A DNA stretch of 64,000 nucleotides from Oscillibacter sp. (GTDB lineage: Bacteria > Bacillota > Clostridia > Oscillospirales > Oscillospiraceae): positions 8,711 through 72,710 of the forward strand of contig JAHHSA010000005.1 in NCBI GenBank assembly GCA_020025475.1, written 5' to 3'. The notes under the pieces were generated by a model, which was given only the letters and a program-made list of their open reading frames with translations, ran no database searches and was not told the origin of the DNA. A program made the translations under genes and the position numbers. Shown here one piece after another: positions 24,637 to 33,722 of this stretch. Every line of letters starts with the position of its first letter. The stretch's first letter is position 1.

Positions 24637-25791
24637 TCAAACCTCTTTGTCGTAGCGGTCTTCCACATAGGCACGACCGCGGGCATAGGGACGATCACCC
24701 ACACGGCCGGCCTCGTTGGTACGGGCGCCCTTGGTGGCTTTCGCCAGCTTAGCCTCATGGGCCAGCTCCTGCTTTTCCTTCAATGTAAGCTTCTTGGCAG
24801 CTTCCTGCTTCTGCTGCTCCTGAAGCTTCTTGGCCTCTTCCATGCGGCGTTTCCGATCGGCCTGCTTGGCCTCGAACTTTGCAGCTTCCTCTTCCTCAAT
24901 CTTCTGATTGAAGAACTTATTCATGATCACTTCCTGCACAATGGAGAAAGCGCTCTGGGCAATCCAGTACACGCCCAGTGCAGCAGGCATAATGAATGCG
25001 ATGTACACGGAGAACAGAGGCATCATCAGGATCATCATCTTGTTGGGGCCCTGGTTTGCGTTGGGGGTGCCGGCCATGGCTACCTTGCTCATGACGAACT
25101 GGAAGCCGCCGGAGAGAATGGGGATCAGGATCAGGCCGATGACTGCCCACTCAAAGGCAAAGCTGGTAAATGCGCTGCTGGGAGTGCTGGACAGATTCAG
25201 GCCCAGGAAGTTGTAGTTCACGTTCATCCAGCCATCGATGTTGGCAGCAGCCTCAGGGATCTGAGTAGAGATGGTGTGAACCAGTTCAATCTGGCCATAG
25301 GGCTGCATCAGGGGGATGCCGTCCTTCATCTGCATGACGCCGTCTTTCATCATGACAATCTTGTCCATGGAGATCCCCGCCTTGCTGACGGTGTCTACCA
25401 GTTGAGTCAACACATCCTGGCCCAGCATCATGAAGTGGGTAATGGGCTGGCGAATAATGGAGTACAGAGCCATCAGGATGGGCAGGGGCAGAAAGCTCCA
25501 CAGGCAGCCGCTCATGGGGTTGACGCCCTCTTCCATGTACAGACGCTGAACCTCTTCGTTCATCTTGGCCTGATTGTTGGCATATTTCTTCTGAATCTCC
25601 TGCATCTTGCCGGACATGCGGCTCATTCGCACCATGCTCTTCTTAGATTTAATCTGGAAGGGCAGCATGATGAGCTTAATGACCAGAGTAAACAGAATCA
25701 GTGCCAGACCGTAGTTATCCGCCAGATTATAGAAAAGACGGACCAACCAGGCAAAGGGGATACAAATGTAGTATCCGATGGTTGCAAACAT
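24637..25791 (-). CDS. yidC: Membrane protein insertase YidC/OxaA
   Basis: This 384-aa YidC/Oxa1/SpoIIIJ-type insertase places proteins in the cytoplasmic membrane, alone or with SecYEG. The core is clear: YGLALILFTLVIKLIMLPFQIKSKKSM followed by the cytoplasmic helical hairpin (GKMQEIQKKYANNQAKMNEE) and NPMSGCLWSFLPLPILMALY. Three more transmembrane helices follow, and the Lys-rich C-terminal tail may contact the ribosome. There is no lipobox, unlike B. subtilis SpoIIIJ. An extra loop of about 80 residues lies between the second and third helices. It sits between yidD and jag. Confidence 0.95.
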   Translation of the reverse strand: MFATIGYYICIPFAWLVRLFYNLADNYGLALILFTLVIKLIMLPFQIKSKKSMVRMSRMSGKMQEIQKKYANNQAKMNEEVQRLYMEEGVNPMSGCLWSFLPLPILMALYSIIRQPITHFMMLGQDVLTQLVDTVSKAGISMDKIVMMKDGVMQMKDGIPLMQPYGQIELVHTISTQIPEAAANIDGWMNVNYNFLGLNLSSTPSSAFTSFAFEWAVIGLILIPILSGGFQFVMSKVAMAGTPNANQGPNKMMILMMPLFSVYIAFIMPAALGVYWIAQSAFSIVQEVIMNKFFNQKIEEEEAAKFEAKQADRKRRMEEAKKLQEQQKQEAAKKLTLKEKQELAHEAKLAKATKGARTNEAGRVGDRPYARGRAYVEDRYDKEV

Positions 25792-25889
25792 ATCTTGTTT
25801 TCCTCCAAATTACGGTGATTGGGAACCAGAGGAGGAGTATTCATTTTCTCCCCTCTGTGTGGGAGCAGCCTTAAAAAATCAGGCCACCC

Positions 25890-26102
25890 TCAGGGGACCG
25901 GGTCATATCCACCCTTGTGAAACGGATTGCAGCGCAGGATTCGGCGAAACGCCAGCCAGCCGCCCCGAAGTGCACCATATTTTTGGATGGCCTCCATGGC
26001 GTACTGGGAGCAGGTGGGAATATAGTTGCAGCAGCGTGGCGTGAAAGGAGAAATAGCCGTCCGATAAAATCGGATCATGGCCAGCATGAGTTTTTTGATC
26101 AT
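25890..26102 (-). CDS. yidD: Membrane protein insertion efficiency factor YidD
   Basis: This 70-aa YidD has the conserved [28 protein letters not shown] stretch and the [13 protein letters not shown] ending. It is a small amphipathic membrane-associated protein that aids YidC-dependent insertion. Its start overlaps the rnpA stop by 4 nt (ATGA), the standard arrangement. Confidence 0.95.
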   Translation of the reverse strand: MIKKLMLAMIRFYRTAISPFTPRCCNYIPTCSQYAMEAIQKYGALRGGWLAFRRILRCNPFHKGGYDPVP

Positions 26103-26443
26103 GCCTGCATCTCCAGCAAGTCCAGCTTTCGGCAGAGTTTCAGGAATGTGTTGTTCAATTCATTCCAGGAAGCCGTCAGGGTGCGGCTGCGGGCTACCAG
26201 AATAATATCATATCCCTGCTTCATGGCGGGGGTATTCAGCCGATAGACCTCCCGAAGACGCCGACGGGCCCGGTTGCGGACAACAGCATGTCCCAGCTTT
26301 GTGGACGCAGTGAGACCGAGACGGTTGCGGCCCAGCCGGTTTTTCCGACAATAGACCACCATGCCGCCTCCGACAGCTGACGCGCCCTTCTGGTACAGCC
26401 GACGAAATTCATGATTTTCCTTCAGCGTGACCGCACGTTTCAT
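26099..26443 (-). CDS. rnpA: Ribonuclease P protein component
   Basis: This 114-aa protein subunit of RNase P assists the RNA subunit in removing 5' leaders from pre-tRNAs. The family pattern is present: [19 protein letters not shown], then the RNR motif [15 protein letters not shown] (about residues 58-72). It is located between rpmH and yidD, as in most bacteria. The protein is very basic. Confidence 0.95.
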   Translation of the reverse strand: MKRAVTLKENHEFRRLYQKGASAVGGGMVVYCRKNRLGRNRLGLTASTKLGHAVVRNRARRRLREVYRLNTPAMKQGYDIILVARSRTLTASWNELNNTFLKLCRKLDLLEMQA

Positions 26444-26500
26444 TTCAATGCTCCTGCTTTCTCTATTCCCTGAACAAATATCATTCAGACAAACTTTTGT

Positions 26501-26537
26501 AGGGACGGAGGGGTCTTCTCAAACTCCCGCCGTCCCT
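26501..26537. repeat. Hairpin between rpmH and rnpA
   Basis: AGGGACGG pairs with CCGTCCCT across a 21-nt loop. No T-run follows on the minus strand, so it may be a processing or attenuation element. Confidence 0.4.
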
Positions 26538-26577
26538 GAAGGACCTTTGTTCAAGTGTCTCCCGCGCATTCTGTTTC

Positions 26578-26718
26578 TTAGTAGGACAGACGGGCGCGGC
26601 CCTTGGCGCGGCGACGGGCCAGGACTTTGCGGCCATTGGCAGTTGCCATTCTCTTGCGGAAACCATGGACCTTCTGGCCATGCAGCTTCTTGGGCTGATA
26701 GGTACGTTTCGTTGCCAT
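26578..26718 (-). CDS. rpmH: Ribosomal protein bL34
   Basis: This 46-aa bL34 is highly basic and has the signature [20 protein letters not shown] and the ending [10 protein letters not shown]. The ATG at 26718 is preceded by AGGAGGTGTC. It is the first gene of the leftward origin cluster and has a consensus promoter. Confidence 0.97.
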   Translation of the reverse strand: MATKRTYQPKKLHGQKVHGFRKRMATANGRKVLARRRAKGRARLSY

Positions 26719-26827
26719 ATTGAGACACCTCCTGTCAGAATTCCGGCCATCAAAGATGGCTCTTACTCGACATCCGTCGTCTGGCGGACGCAGTAAACAA
26801 ATTATGCGCAGATATAGCGCATCGATT

Positions 26828-26856
26828 AGTATACAGAAGAAAGGGAAAGGTGTCAA
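26828..26856 (-). promoter_or_regulatory. Promoter of rpmH
   Basis: On the minus strand TTGACA (26856-26851) and TATACT (26833-26828) are separated by 17 bp; this is near-consensus, as expected for a ribosomal protein gene. Confidence 0.85.
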
Positions 26857-26859
26857 GGA

Positions 26860-27200
26860 AAACTTGCTTTTTTCTTCAAAAAAAAGGACTTTTACACAGG
26901 TTTTTATTACATTTCAAAATCTTGTATCTCTTCTTTTCTTTTCCCGCTATATATTGACCGTTTCACCTGTGAAAAACCTGGTGAAAAAAGCCGGTCCTTA
27001 GTATTAGAATATGTATTGCACACGCTTCGTTTTTTTGCTATACTATCTGTGGATATTTTTGTCCATTTTTAACTAAGTCCTGACAATCTGCGGAAAACTA
27101 TGGATAACCGACGTGTATTTCCCCTGTTTTTCCACAGATTTGACAATGGCCCTTCCCGTTTGCGGGATAATTGCGGTCCTCAGGCCGTTGAAAACGGACC
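26860..27200. other. oriC: Left half of the replication origin (upstream of dnaA)
   Basis: This stretch between the divergent rpmH and dnaA genes is AT-rich at 26865-27070. DnaA-box-like 9-mers include TTTTCCACA (27128-27136), TGTGGATAT (27048-27056) and TTTTACACA (26890-26898). Together with 28633-28840 it suggests a bipartite origin around dnaA, as in B. subtilis. 27137-27295 shows nothing further that I recognise. Confidence 0.6.
27016..27044 (+). promoter_or_regulatory. Promoter of dnaA
   Basis: TTGCAC (27016-27021) and TATACT (27039-27044) are spaced by 17 bp, about 270 bp upstream of dnaA. A DnaA-box-like TGTGGATAT overlaps the start-site region (27048), allowing autoregulation. Confidence 0.65.
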
Positions 27201-27311
27201 GGAAGCGAGCGGCGCCTGCCGTTTTGTGACACAGGGTTTCCGGGCCCTTTTGCAGAGGCAGTTCCCATTGTCTCTGTTCACCCTACACTAAGATGAGAGA
27301 GGTGTATCTTT

Positions 27312-28628
27312 TTGAATTCAGTTGCTGACGTATGGGAAAACGTCCTGACCCAGCTGAAAGGGGAGCTTTCTGAGACGACCATCGCCACCTGGTTCGATGA
27401 ACTGGAAGCCGTGGACATCCAGGGCAACACTTTTATTCTCCACTGTGCCAACGACTTCAAGAAGGGCTACATTGAGTCCCTGTTTTTGAAGAACATCAAG
27501 GCCTCCCTTCACGATATTTTCTCCACTGATTTTGAGGTGCAAATCCTTGATGATCAGGCTTTCGATGAATTCAGCGGCAAAAGTCCGAAAAAACAGAGTG
27601 ATCGCTTCACCTCTGATGAATTCACCTTCGACACTTTCGTGGTCGGTCCCTCCAACAAACTGGCATATGCCGCATCCGTAGCAGTGGCAGAACATCCTGC
27701 CCAGAATTACAACCCCTTGCTGATTTATGGCGACTCCGGTCTGGGAAAAACCCACCTGCTGTATGCCATTGCCAACGTCATTCGCAAGAATGATCCTCGT
27801 TCCAAGATCGTCTACATCAAGGGCGATGACTTTATCAATGAGTTTATTGAACTGATCCGTGCCGGTCGCGGCAACGAATTCCGCGCCAAATATCGGGAAG
27901 CGGATCTTCTGCTGGTGGACGACGTCCAGTTTGTCGCCGGCAAGGAGCAGGTGCAGAATGAATTCTTCCACACCTTCAATACGCTCTATGAATCCGGCCG
28001 CCAGATCGTCCTAACCTCGGACCGTCCCCCCTCTGAGATGACGCTGCTGGATGATCGCCTGCGGACCCGTTTTGAATGGGGTCTGCTGGTGGATGTTGCG
28101 CCCCCCGACTTTGAAACCCGTGTGGCCATTGTAAAAAACAAAGCCGCCCTGCTGGGAATGGAGCTCCCCGACAAGATTTCTTTCTATATTGCGGAAAACG
28201 TCACTGCCAACGTACGGCAACTGGAAGGTACCATCAACAAAATCCTGGCCTACAAGGATTTGCTGGGTAATGATGCCGACGAAGAGACCGTCACCCGTGC
28301 CATGCAGGATATTCTGAAGCGGAGCAATGAATATATTCCCACACCAGAATCCATCCTGGACTACATCTCCAAGTTCTACAATTTGGAATTGAGCGTCATT
28401 AAGGGGCAGCAGCGCATCCGGGATGCCGTAGCCGCCCGTCAAATTGCCATGTATCTGATCCGCAGCATGACCAACCTGTCTCTGGACGACATTGGCAAAC
28501 AGTTTGACAACCGAGATCACTCCACTGTCCTCTACTCCATTCAGCAGGTAGAAAAGAAGATGAAAAAGAACCCGGCTTTCGCCGAAACCGTGAAAGAAAT
28601 TAAGACAAATATCAACTCCAAACGCTGA
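27312..28628 (+). CDS. dnaA: Chromosomal replication initiator DnaA
   Basis: This 438-aa DnaA has domain I (about 1-80, VWENVLTQLKGELSETTIATWF), a short linker and an AAA+ domain with Walker A GDSGLGKTHLL (about 141-151) and Walker B LLLVDDVQF. Domain IV has the DnaA-box-reading helix-turn-helix ending DHSTVLYSIQQVEKK. The start is TTG at 27312, with GAGAGGTG as RBS; no ATG upstream fits. Proteins of this family melt the origin when bound to ATP. Confidence 0.97.
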   Translation: MNSVADVWENVLTQLKGELSETTIATWFDELEAVDIQGNTFILHCANDFKKGYIESLFLKNIKASLHDIFSTDFEVQILDDQAFDEFSGKSPKKQSDRFTSDEFTFDTFVVGPSNKLAYAASVAVAEHPAQNYNPLLIYGDSGLGKTHLLYAIANVIRKNDPRSKIVYIKGDDFINEFIELIRAGRGNEFRAKYREADLLLVDDVQFVAGKEQVQNEFFHTFNTLYESGRQIVLTSDRPPSEMTLLDDRLRTRFEWGLLVDVAPPDFETRVAIVKNKAALLGMELPDKISFYIAENVTANVRQLEGTINKILAYKDLLGNDADEETVTRAMQDILKRSNEYIPTPESILDYISKFYNLELSVIKGQQRIRDAVAARQIAMYLIRSMTNLSLDDIGKQFDNRDHSTVLYSIQQVEKKMKKNPAFAETVKEIKTNINSKR

Positions 28629-28632
28629 CGAA

Positions 28633-28778
28633 TTTTCCACATCCGTGGTGGAAAAGGAAAATCTTTGGTGTGGAAAACATTTCTCAAAAAAATGCTGTGG
28701 AAAAGCCACCGAGATCTTCCACATCCCGTGTGGACAAGCAAACCCCTGTCATATCAAGGGTTTCGCCTTTTTTCCACA
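28633..28778. other. oriC: Right half of the replication origin: six DnaA boxes
   Basis: Boxes of the form TTTTCCACA or its complement lie at 28633-28641, 28669-28677, 28696-28704 and 28770-28778, with variants TCTTCCACA (28715-28723) and TGTGGACAA (28729-28737). The region sits directly between dnaA and dnaN. Confidence 0.8.
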
Positions 28779-28842
28779 TGAATTTGTTCTACCACTGCTT
28801 TTTCTAAATAAATATTTCTTTATTTTTTCTATCACCCCTGGA
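28779..28842. other. AT-rich probable DNA unwinding element
   Basis: An AT-rich run including CTAAATAAATATTTCTTTA lies immediately after the last DnaA box and before dnaN, the expected place for the first melted segment. Confidence 0.55.
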
Positions 28843-28874
28843 AGTCCATCCTAATTTGAGAGAGGAAGCCAACT

Positions 28875-29990
28875 ATGATCAAATTTTCCTGCGAGAAAGC
28901 TCTTCTGCAAAACGCAATTTCAGTTTGCAGCCGAGCAGTTGCTCAAAAAAGCTCGATTCCCGCTTTGGAAGGTCTGCTGCTCCATGTTGGAGATCAGCTG
29001 ACAGTTTCCGGTTACAACATGCAAACCGGCATCCGCACCAAAGTTTCCGCTGACATCAGCGAATCGGGCGAAATTGTATTAAACGCCCGCCTCCTGGGCG
29101 ATATTATCCGGCGGATGCCGGACGATATCATCACTTTCTATGCAGATGAGAAATTGATGGTCCATCTGACTTGCGGTGACGCCGCTTTCGACATTTTGGG
29201 CCTATCCGCCACCGATTACCCTGATTTGCCCGAGGTTGAAGACGAATATTCTGTCTCCATACAGCAGAAAACCCTGCGGTCTATGATTGAAGAAACTTCT
29301 TTTGCCGTCTCAACCAACGAAAGCCGCCCTGTTCACACCGGTGCCCTGTTTGAAATCAACGAAAAGGGCCTGACCATGGTCGCTGTAGACGGTTTCCGCC
29401 TGGCCATTCGCCGGGAACCCTTGGAAAAGGTAGACGGCGGCGCATTTTCTTTCGTTGCACCCGGTTTTGCACTGACTGAAGTCAAAAATATTTGCGGTGA
29501 TGTGGAGGAATCTGCAGCTTTTACCCTTGGCAAACGCCATATTTTGTTTGAAATTGGCTCCACAGAGCTGATTTGCCGCCGCCTGGAAGGGGAATTTTTG
29601 GATTACAAGAATGCAATCCCTCGAAAAAACCCCATTTCTGTCATTGCAGACACAAAATCTCTGATTAACAGCATTGATCGTGTCTCCGTGGTCATCTCCG
29701 AAAAGCTGAAAAGCCCGGTTCGCTGCGTCTTTGAGCACGATAAAGTCCGTCTGTCTGCCAAAACAGGAAACGGTGAGGCAAAGGACATCTGCCACCTGGC
29801 CGGTGACGGCCAGAATTTGGAAATTGGCTTTAACAACCGCTATCTGATGGAAGCCCTGCGCTATGCTCCAGCCGACACCGTGAAAATAGAGTTGAATACC
29901 GGAGTCTCCCCCGCCATTATTGTTCCCGTTGATGGGGAGGAAAACTTCCTGTACATGGTACTGCCGGTGCGCCTGAAATCTTCCGATTAA
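28875..29990 (+). CDS. dnaN: DNA polymerase III beta sliding clamp
   Basis: This 371-aa clamp forms a ring-shaped dimer that tethers the replicative polymerase to DNA. It opens with [33 protein letters not shown] and ends with the conserved MVLPVRL pocket region. Three repeated clamp folds fill the length. GAGAGGA precedes the ATG. It lies directly downstream of the DnaA-box region. Confidence 0.97.
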   Translation: MIKFSCEKALLQNAISVCSRAVAQKSSIPALEGLLLHVGDQLTVSGYNMQTGIRTKVSADISESGEIVLNARLLGDIIRRMPDDIITFYADEKLMVHLTCGDAAFDILGLSATDYPDLPEVEDEYSVSIQQKTLRSMIEETSFAVSTNESRPVHTGALFEINEKGLTMVAVDGFRLAIRREPLEKVDGGAFSFVAPGFALTEVKNICGDVEESAAFTLGKRHILFEIGSTELICRRLEGEFLDYKNAIPRKNPISVIADTKSLINSIDRVSVVISEKLKSPVRCVFEHDKVRLSAKTGNGEAKDICHLAGDGQNLEIGFNNRYLMEALRYAPADTVKIELNTGVSPAIIVPVDGEENFLYMVLPVRLKSSD

Positions 29991-30001
29991 GAGGAAAATC
30001 T

Positions 30002-30217
30002 ATGAAAACCATTGAAATTCATACCGAATTTATCAAATTACAGGACCTGTTGAAGTTTGCTAATCTGGTGGAATCCGGCGGAATCGCCAAGGAACTCATT
30101 CAGAATGGTGAAGTCCAGGTTAATGGAGAGGTCTGTACCATGCGGGGCAAAAAAATCCGCCCCGGGGATGATGTCCTCTTTGATGGCCAGCATCTGACAG
30201 TTTCCTATGCGGATTGA
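30002..30217 (+). CDS. yaaA: S4-domain RNA-binding protein YaaA
   Basis: This 71-aa protein consists of one S4 domain ([35 protein letters not shown] then RPGDDV). It is conserved between dnaN and recF in Firmicutes; a role in RNA or ribosome binding is presumed. It starts 11 nt after dnaN and overlaps recF by 11 nt. Confidence 0.92.
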   Translation: MKTIEIHTEFIKLQDLLKFANLVESGGIAKELIQNGEVQVNGEVCTMRGKKIRPGDDVLFDGQHLTVSYAD

Positions 30218-31307
30218 ATGCTTAGAGCTGGACCATTTTCGGAACTATGCTTCCCAAACTGTGGAGTTTGACCCAAAATGCAATGTGATTTTTGGGGAAA
30301 ATGCACAGGGCAAAACCAATTTACTGGAGGCAATTGTCTATCTGTCCTGCGGCAAATCCCCCAGGGCAAGAACGGATCGGGAAATGATCGCTTTTGATCA
30401 GCCCTCAGCCCGGATGACAGTCCAGGCATTTGCCCGTGACCGGAATTTTCGGGTTCAGGTGGACCTTTTTCGAGGAAAGCGGCGAAAAATGACGGTGAAT
30501 CAGGTAACTGTGAAGAACAGCACAGATCTGAGCCAGGTCTATCAGACCGTATTTTTCTGTCCGGAGGATCTGGATCTGATCCGGGCAGGCGCTGCCGAGC
30601 GGCGAAAATTTATGGATACGGCTCTTTGCCAGCTGCGGCCACGCTATGCTGCGACCCTGGCGGCATATCACCGGACTTACGAGCATAAAACCAGAATTTT
30701 ACGGGATTCCGAAGAGCGGCCGGATCTGCTGGACGCTCTTCCGGAATTCAATGAGCAGTTGGTGCGCTACGGTGCAGTGCTGATCCACTATCGGTATCAG
30801 TTTGCCAGACGGCTGGAAGAATATGCGGCTGCCAACCACCGGGAATGTTCCGGCGGACGGGAACAGCTTGGGCTTTTTTATCAGACGGTGTCTAATGTGA
30901 ATCCAGCTGGAAAAGTGACGGAAATTGCTGAACAACTGCGAATTCATATGGAAAAGCACCAGATTGCGGAACGTGCATCCCGCTTGTGTCTGTCCGGCCC
31001 CCACAAGGACGACCTGTTGGTAACCATTAATGGACGGGAGGCAAAGCTCTATTCTTCCCAGGGGCAGACCCGGACGGCAGCCCTTTCCATGAAGCTTGCA
31101 GAGCGGGAAATTTACAAAAATGTCACCGGAGAATACCCGGTTTTGCTGCTGGACGATGTACTGTCCGAGTTGGACCCCCGACGGCAGGAATTTGTGCTGA
31201 ACCGCATCGCCGGCGGCCAGGTGTTCATCACCTGCTGCGAGGATGACCGCCTTCCCCAGATGTTGGGAGGCAAGGTGCTGCATGTTGCCAATGGACAGAT
31301 GGTTTAA
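30207..31307 (+). CDS. recF: DNA replication and repair protein RecF
   Basis: This 366-aa SMC-like ATPase helps load RecA at gapped DNA. It has Walker [10 protein letters not shown] (about 30-38), the ABC signature [16 protein letters not shown] and Walker [14 protein letters not shown]. The ATG lies inside the end of yaaA, indicating translational coupling. Length and neighbourhood are standard. Confidence 0.96.
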   Translation: MRIECLELDHFRNYASQTVEFDPKCNVIFGENAQGKTNLLEAIVYLSCGKSPRARTDREMIAFDQPSARMTVQAFARDRNFRVQVDLFRGKRRKMTVNQVTVKNSTDLSQVYQTVFFCPEDLDLIRAGAAERRKFMDTALCQLRPRYAATLAAYHRTYEHKTRILRDSEERPDLLDALPEFNEQLVRYGAVLIHYRYQFARRLEEYAAANHRECSGGREQLGLFYQTVSNVNPAGKVTEIAEQLRIHMEKHQIAERASRLCLSGPHKDDLLVTINGREAKLYSSQGQTRTAALSMKLAEREIYKNVTGEYPVLLLDDVLSELDPRRQEFVLNRIAGGQVFITCCEDDRLPQMLGGKVLHVANGQMV

Positions 31308-31313
31308 TTTCAT

Positions 31314-31329
31314 TGTTTCATGTGAAACA
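31314..31329. promoter_or_regulatory. parS: parS-like site 3 (one mismatch)
   Basis: TGTTTCATGTGAAACA differs from the parS consensus only at position 8 (C to T). It lies in the recF-remB gap, on the opposite side of the origin from the two perfect sites. Confidence 0.6.
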
Positions 31330-31382
31330 GCGAATGAATAAATATACATTTTAAAATGAGTGGAAGATGGAGGGAAAAATGT

Positions 31383-31649
31383 ATGTATTTGCACCTTGGA
31401 CAAAATGAAATCGTCTCCGAACACCGCGTTATCGGAATTTTCGATTTGGACAAGTGCAGCTACGACAAACGGACGCGAGAGTATCTGACCGCGGCTGAAT
31501 CAGAAGGCGTGGTGCTGGATGTGTCCGGCGATATTCCAAAATCCTTTGTGGTCTGTGATCACCCCTATCACCCACAGATTGTTTATCTCTGTCAGCTCAA
31601 CTCCACCACTCTGCAAAAGCGTGCTGAGAGCACAAAGATGGAATTATAA
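31383..31649 (+). CDS. remB: RemB-like DUF370 protein
   Basis: This is an 88-aa DUF370 protein located between recF and gyrB, as RemB (YaaB) is in Bacillus. It begins MYLHLGQNEIVSEHRVIGIFDLD, typical of the family. The RemA/RemB group regulates matrix or osmoprotection genes in Bacillus and may bind DNA; the role here is unknown. The second ATG (31383) is used because GGAGGG lies 6 nt upstream. A weak hairpin (31690-31719) separates it from gyrB. Confidence 0.88.
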   Translation: MYLHLGQNEIVSEHRVIGIFDLDKCSYDKRTREYLTAAESEGVVLDVSGDIPKSFVVCDHPYHPQIVYLCQLNSTTLQKRAESTKMEL

Positions 31650-31750
31650 GCTGAACTTATATTATTTGAGATCCTCAGGGCAAGGAGAAGCGGACCGGAG
31701 ATTGCTTCCAGTCCGGCTCTCTTTGTCTTGATAACGGAAGGAGTACCTAC

Positions 31751-33712
31751 ATGGCAGAAAATGAAATCCTCATGAGCTCCCAGACGGAGCACGAGTATGA
31801 TGCAGCTGAGATTCAGGTGCTGGAGGGCCTGGAGGCCGTTCGGAAGCGTCCCGGTATGTATATCGGTTCCACATCCCTCTCCGGTCTGCATCATCTGGTT
31901 TATGAGATCGTGGATAACGCCATCGACGAAGCTCTGGCTGGCTACTGCACGGAGATCACTGTGCAGATCAACGAGGGCGACATCATCACCGTTGTGGATA
32001 ACGGCCGCGGCATTCCCGTGGATATCCAGGCTCAGACCGATAAGGCCGCTCTGGAAGTGGTCTTTACTGTGCTTCACGCCGGCGGAAAGTTTGGTGGTGG
32101 CGGCTATAAGGTCTCCGGCGGCCTGCATGGCGTGGGCGCCAGCGTGGTCAACGCACTGTCTGAGTGGCTGACGGTTCAGGTCCACCGGGATGGCAAAATC
32201 TATGAAATGAAGTTTTCCCGCGGACATGTTACTGAGGAAATGACAGTGGTTGGCACAACAGACCACACCGGTACCACAGTTACCTTCAAGCCTGACCCTG
32301 AGATGTTTGAGGATACGGTCTATAACTTTGATACGCTGGCCACTCGTATGCAGGAGGAGGCTTTCCTCAACGCCGGTTTGCGCATCACCATTGCCGATCT
32401 GCGTTCCTCCTCTGCTGAGAAAGAGGAGAAGGACCGTTTCCGTTCCATGTGCTACAAGGGCGGCATCAGGGAGTTTGTCACTTGGCTGAATAAGCGCAAG
32501 GATGTGCTGCACAAGGATGTCATCTACATGACAGGACAGAAGGACGACGCCATTGCAGAGATTGCCATGCAGTATCATGACGGCTACAATGAGACCATTA
32601 TCTCATTTGCCAACAATGTTCGCACCCCTGAGGGCGGTATGCACGAGGAAGGTTTTAGGAGGGCTCTCACCAACGTGCTCAATAACTACGGCCGCCGTAT
32701 CAAGATGCTCAAGGACGACGAAAAGATCTCTGGCGAGGACTGCCGCGAGGGTCTGACGTGTGTGATTTCCGTGAAGCTGACGGAGGCACAGTTTGAGGGG
32801 CAGACAAAGGCGAAGCTGGGTAACAGCGAGATCCGGACACTGGTCAACGCCATGGTTGCCGAGCGGCTGGACACCTTCCTGGAGGAGAATCCTCAGGTGG
32901 GACGCATGATTCTGGATAAGGCACTTACCGCTAACCGCGCACGTGAGGCTGCCAAGAAGGCCCGTGAGTCCGTCCGCCGCAAAACCGCCCTGGGCGGCGC
33001 GGCAATGCCTGACAAGCTCCGCGACTGCAACGAGGTGAACCCGGAGCTCACCGAGCTGTATATCGTCGAGGGTGACTCCGCAGGCGGCTCTGCTACCGAG
33101 GGCCGTGACTCACGCTTTCAGGCCATTCTTCCCCTGTGGGGTAAGATGCTGAACGTGGAGAAGGCGCGTGCTGATAAGGTCTATTCCAACGAAAAGCTGC
33201 AGCCCGTCATTGTGGCACTGGGTGCCGGTATCGGCGAGGAGTTCGATCTGAACAAGCTTCGGTATCACAAAATTGTCATTATGGCGGATGCCGATGTGGA
33301 CGGCGCTCATATCCGGACGCTGCTTCTCACCTTCTTCTTCCGCTTTATGCGGCCTTTGATCGAGATGGGCTATGTCTATTCCGCTGTGCCTCCGCTGTAC
33401 AAGCTGACCCGGGGCAAGCAGACCCGTGTGGCCTATTCCGACGAGGAGCGCAACCGGATTGCCGCCGAGATGCGGGGCGACAACCCAAATGCAAAGGTGG
33501 ATATCAACCGCTATAAGGGCCTTGGTGAGATGGACGCCCACGAGCTGTGGGATACCACCATGGACCCAGAAAAGCGCACGCTGCGTCGGATTACTCTGGA
33601 TGACGCCGTGGCAGCTGACGAGACCTTCACCGTTCTCATGGGCGAGAAGGTGGAACCCCGTAAGGAATTTATCGAGAAAAATGCGCAGTATGCGGAAAAC
33701 CTGGATTACTAA
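31751..33712 (+). CDS. gyrB: DNA gyrase subunit B
   Basis: This 653-aa GyrB holds the ATPase and TOPRIM domains of gyrase, which introduces negative supercoils. The GHKL ATP site shows EIVDNAIDEALAG, VVDNGRGIPVD and GGLHGVGASVVNALS. The TOPRIM part has VEGDSAGGSATEGRD and IMADADVDGAHIRTLLLTFFFR. The C-terminal tail GLGEMDAHELWDTTMDP is complete. AAGGAG precedes the ATG. A small lipoprotein gene starts 10 nt after its stop, before gyrA. Confidence 0.97.
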   Translation: MAENEILMSSQTEHEYDAAEIQVLEGLEAVRKRPGMYIGSTSLSGLHHLVYEIVDNAIDEALAGYCTEITVQINEGDIITVVDNGRGIPVDIQAQTDKAALEVVFTVLHAGGKFGGGGYKVSGGLHGVGASVVNALSEWLTVQVHRDGKIYEMKFSRGHVTEEMTVVGTTDHTGTTVTFKPDPEMFEDTVYNFDTLATRMQEEAFLNAGLRITIADLRSSSAEKEEKDRFRSMCYKGGIREFVTWLNKRKDVLHKDVIYMTGQKDDAIAEIAMQYHDGYNETIISFANNVRTPEGGMHEEGFRRALTNVLNNYGRRIKMLKDDEKISGEDCREGLTCVISVKLTEAQFEGQTKAKLGNSEIRTLVNAMVAERLDTFLEENPQVGRMILDKALTANRAREAAKKARESVRRKTALGGAAMPDKLRDCNEVNPELTELYIVEGDSAGGSATEGRDSRFQAILPLWGKMLNVEKARADKVYSNEKLQPVIVALGAGIGEEFDLNKLRYHKIVIMADADVDGAHIRTLLLTFFFRFMRPLIEMGYVYSAVPPLYKLTRGKQTRVAYSDEERNRIAAEMRGDNPNAKVDINRYKGLGEMDAHELWDTTMDPEKRTLRRITLDDAVAADETFTVLMGEKVEPRKEFIEKNAQYAENLDY

Positions 33713-33722
33713 GGTGCATCCG

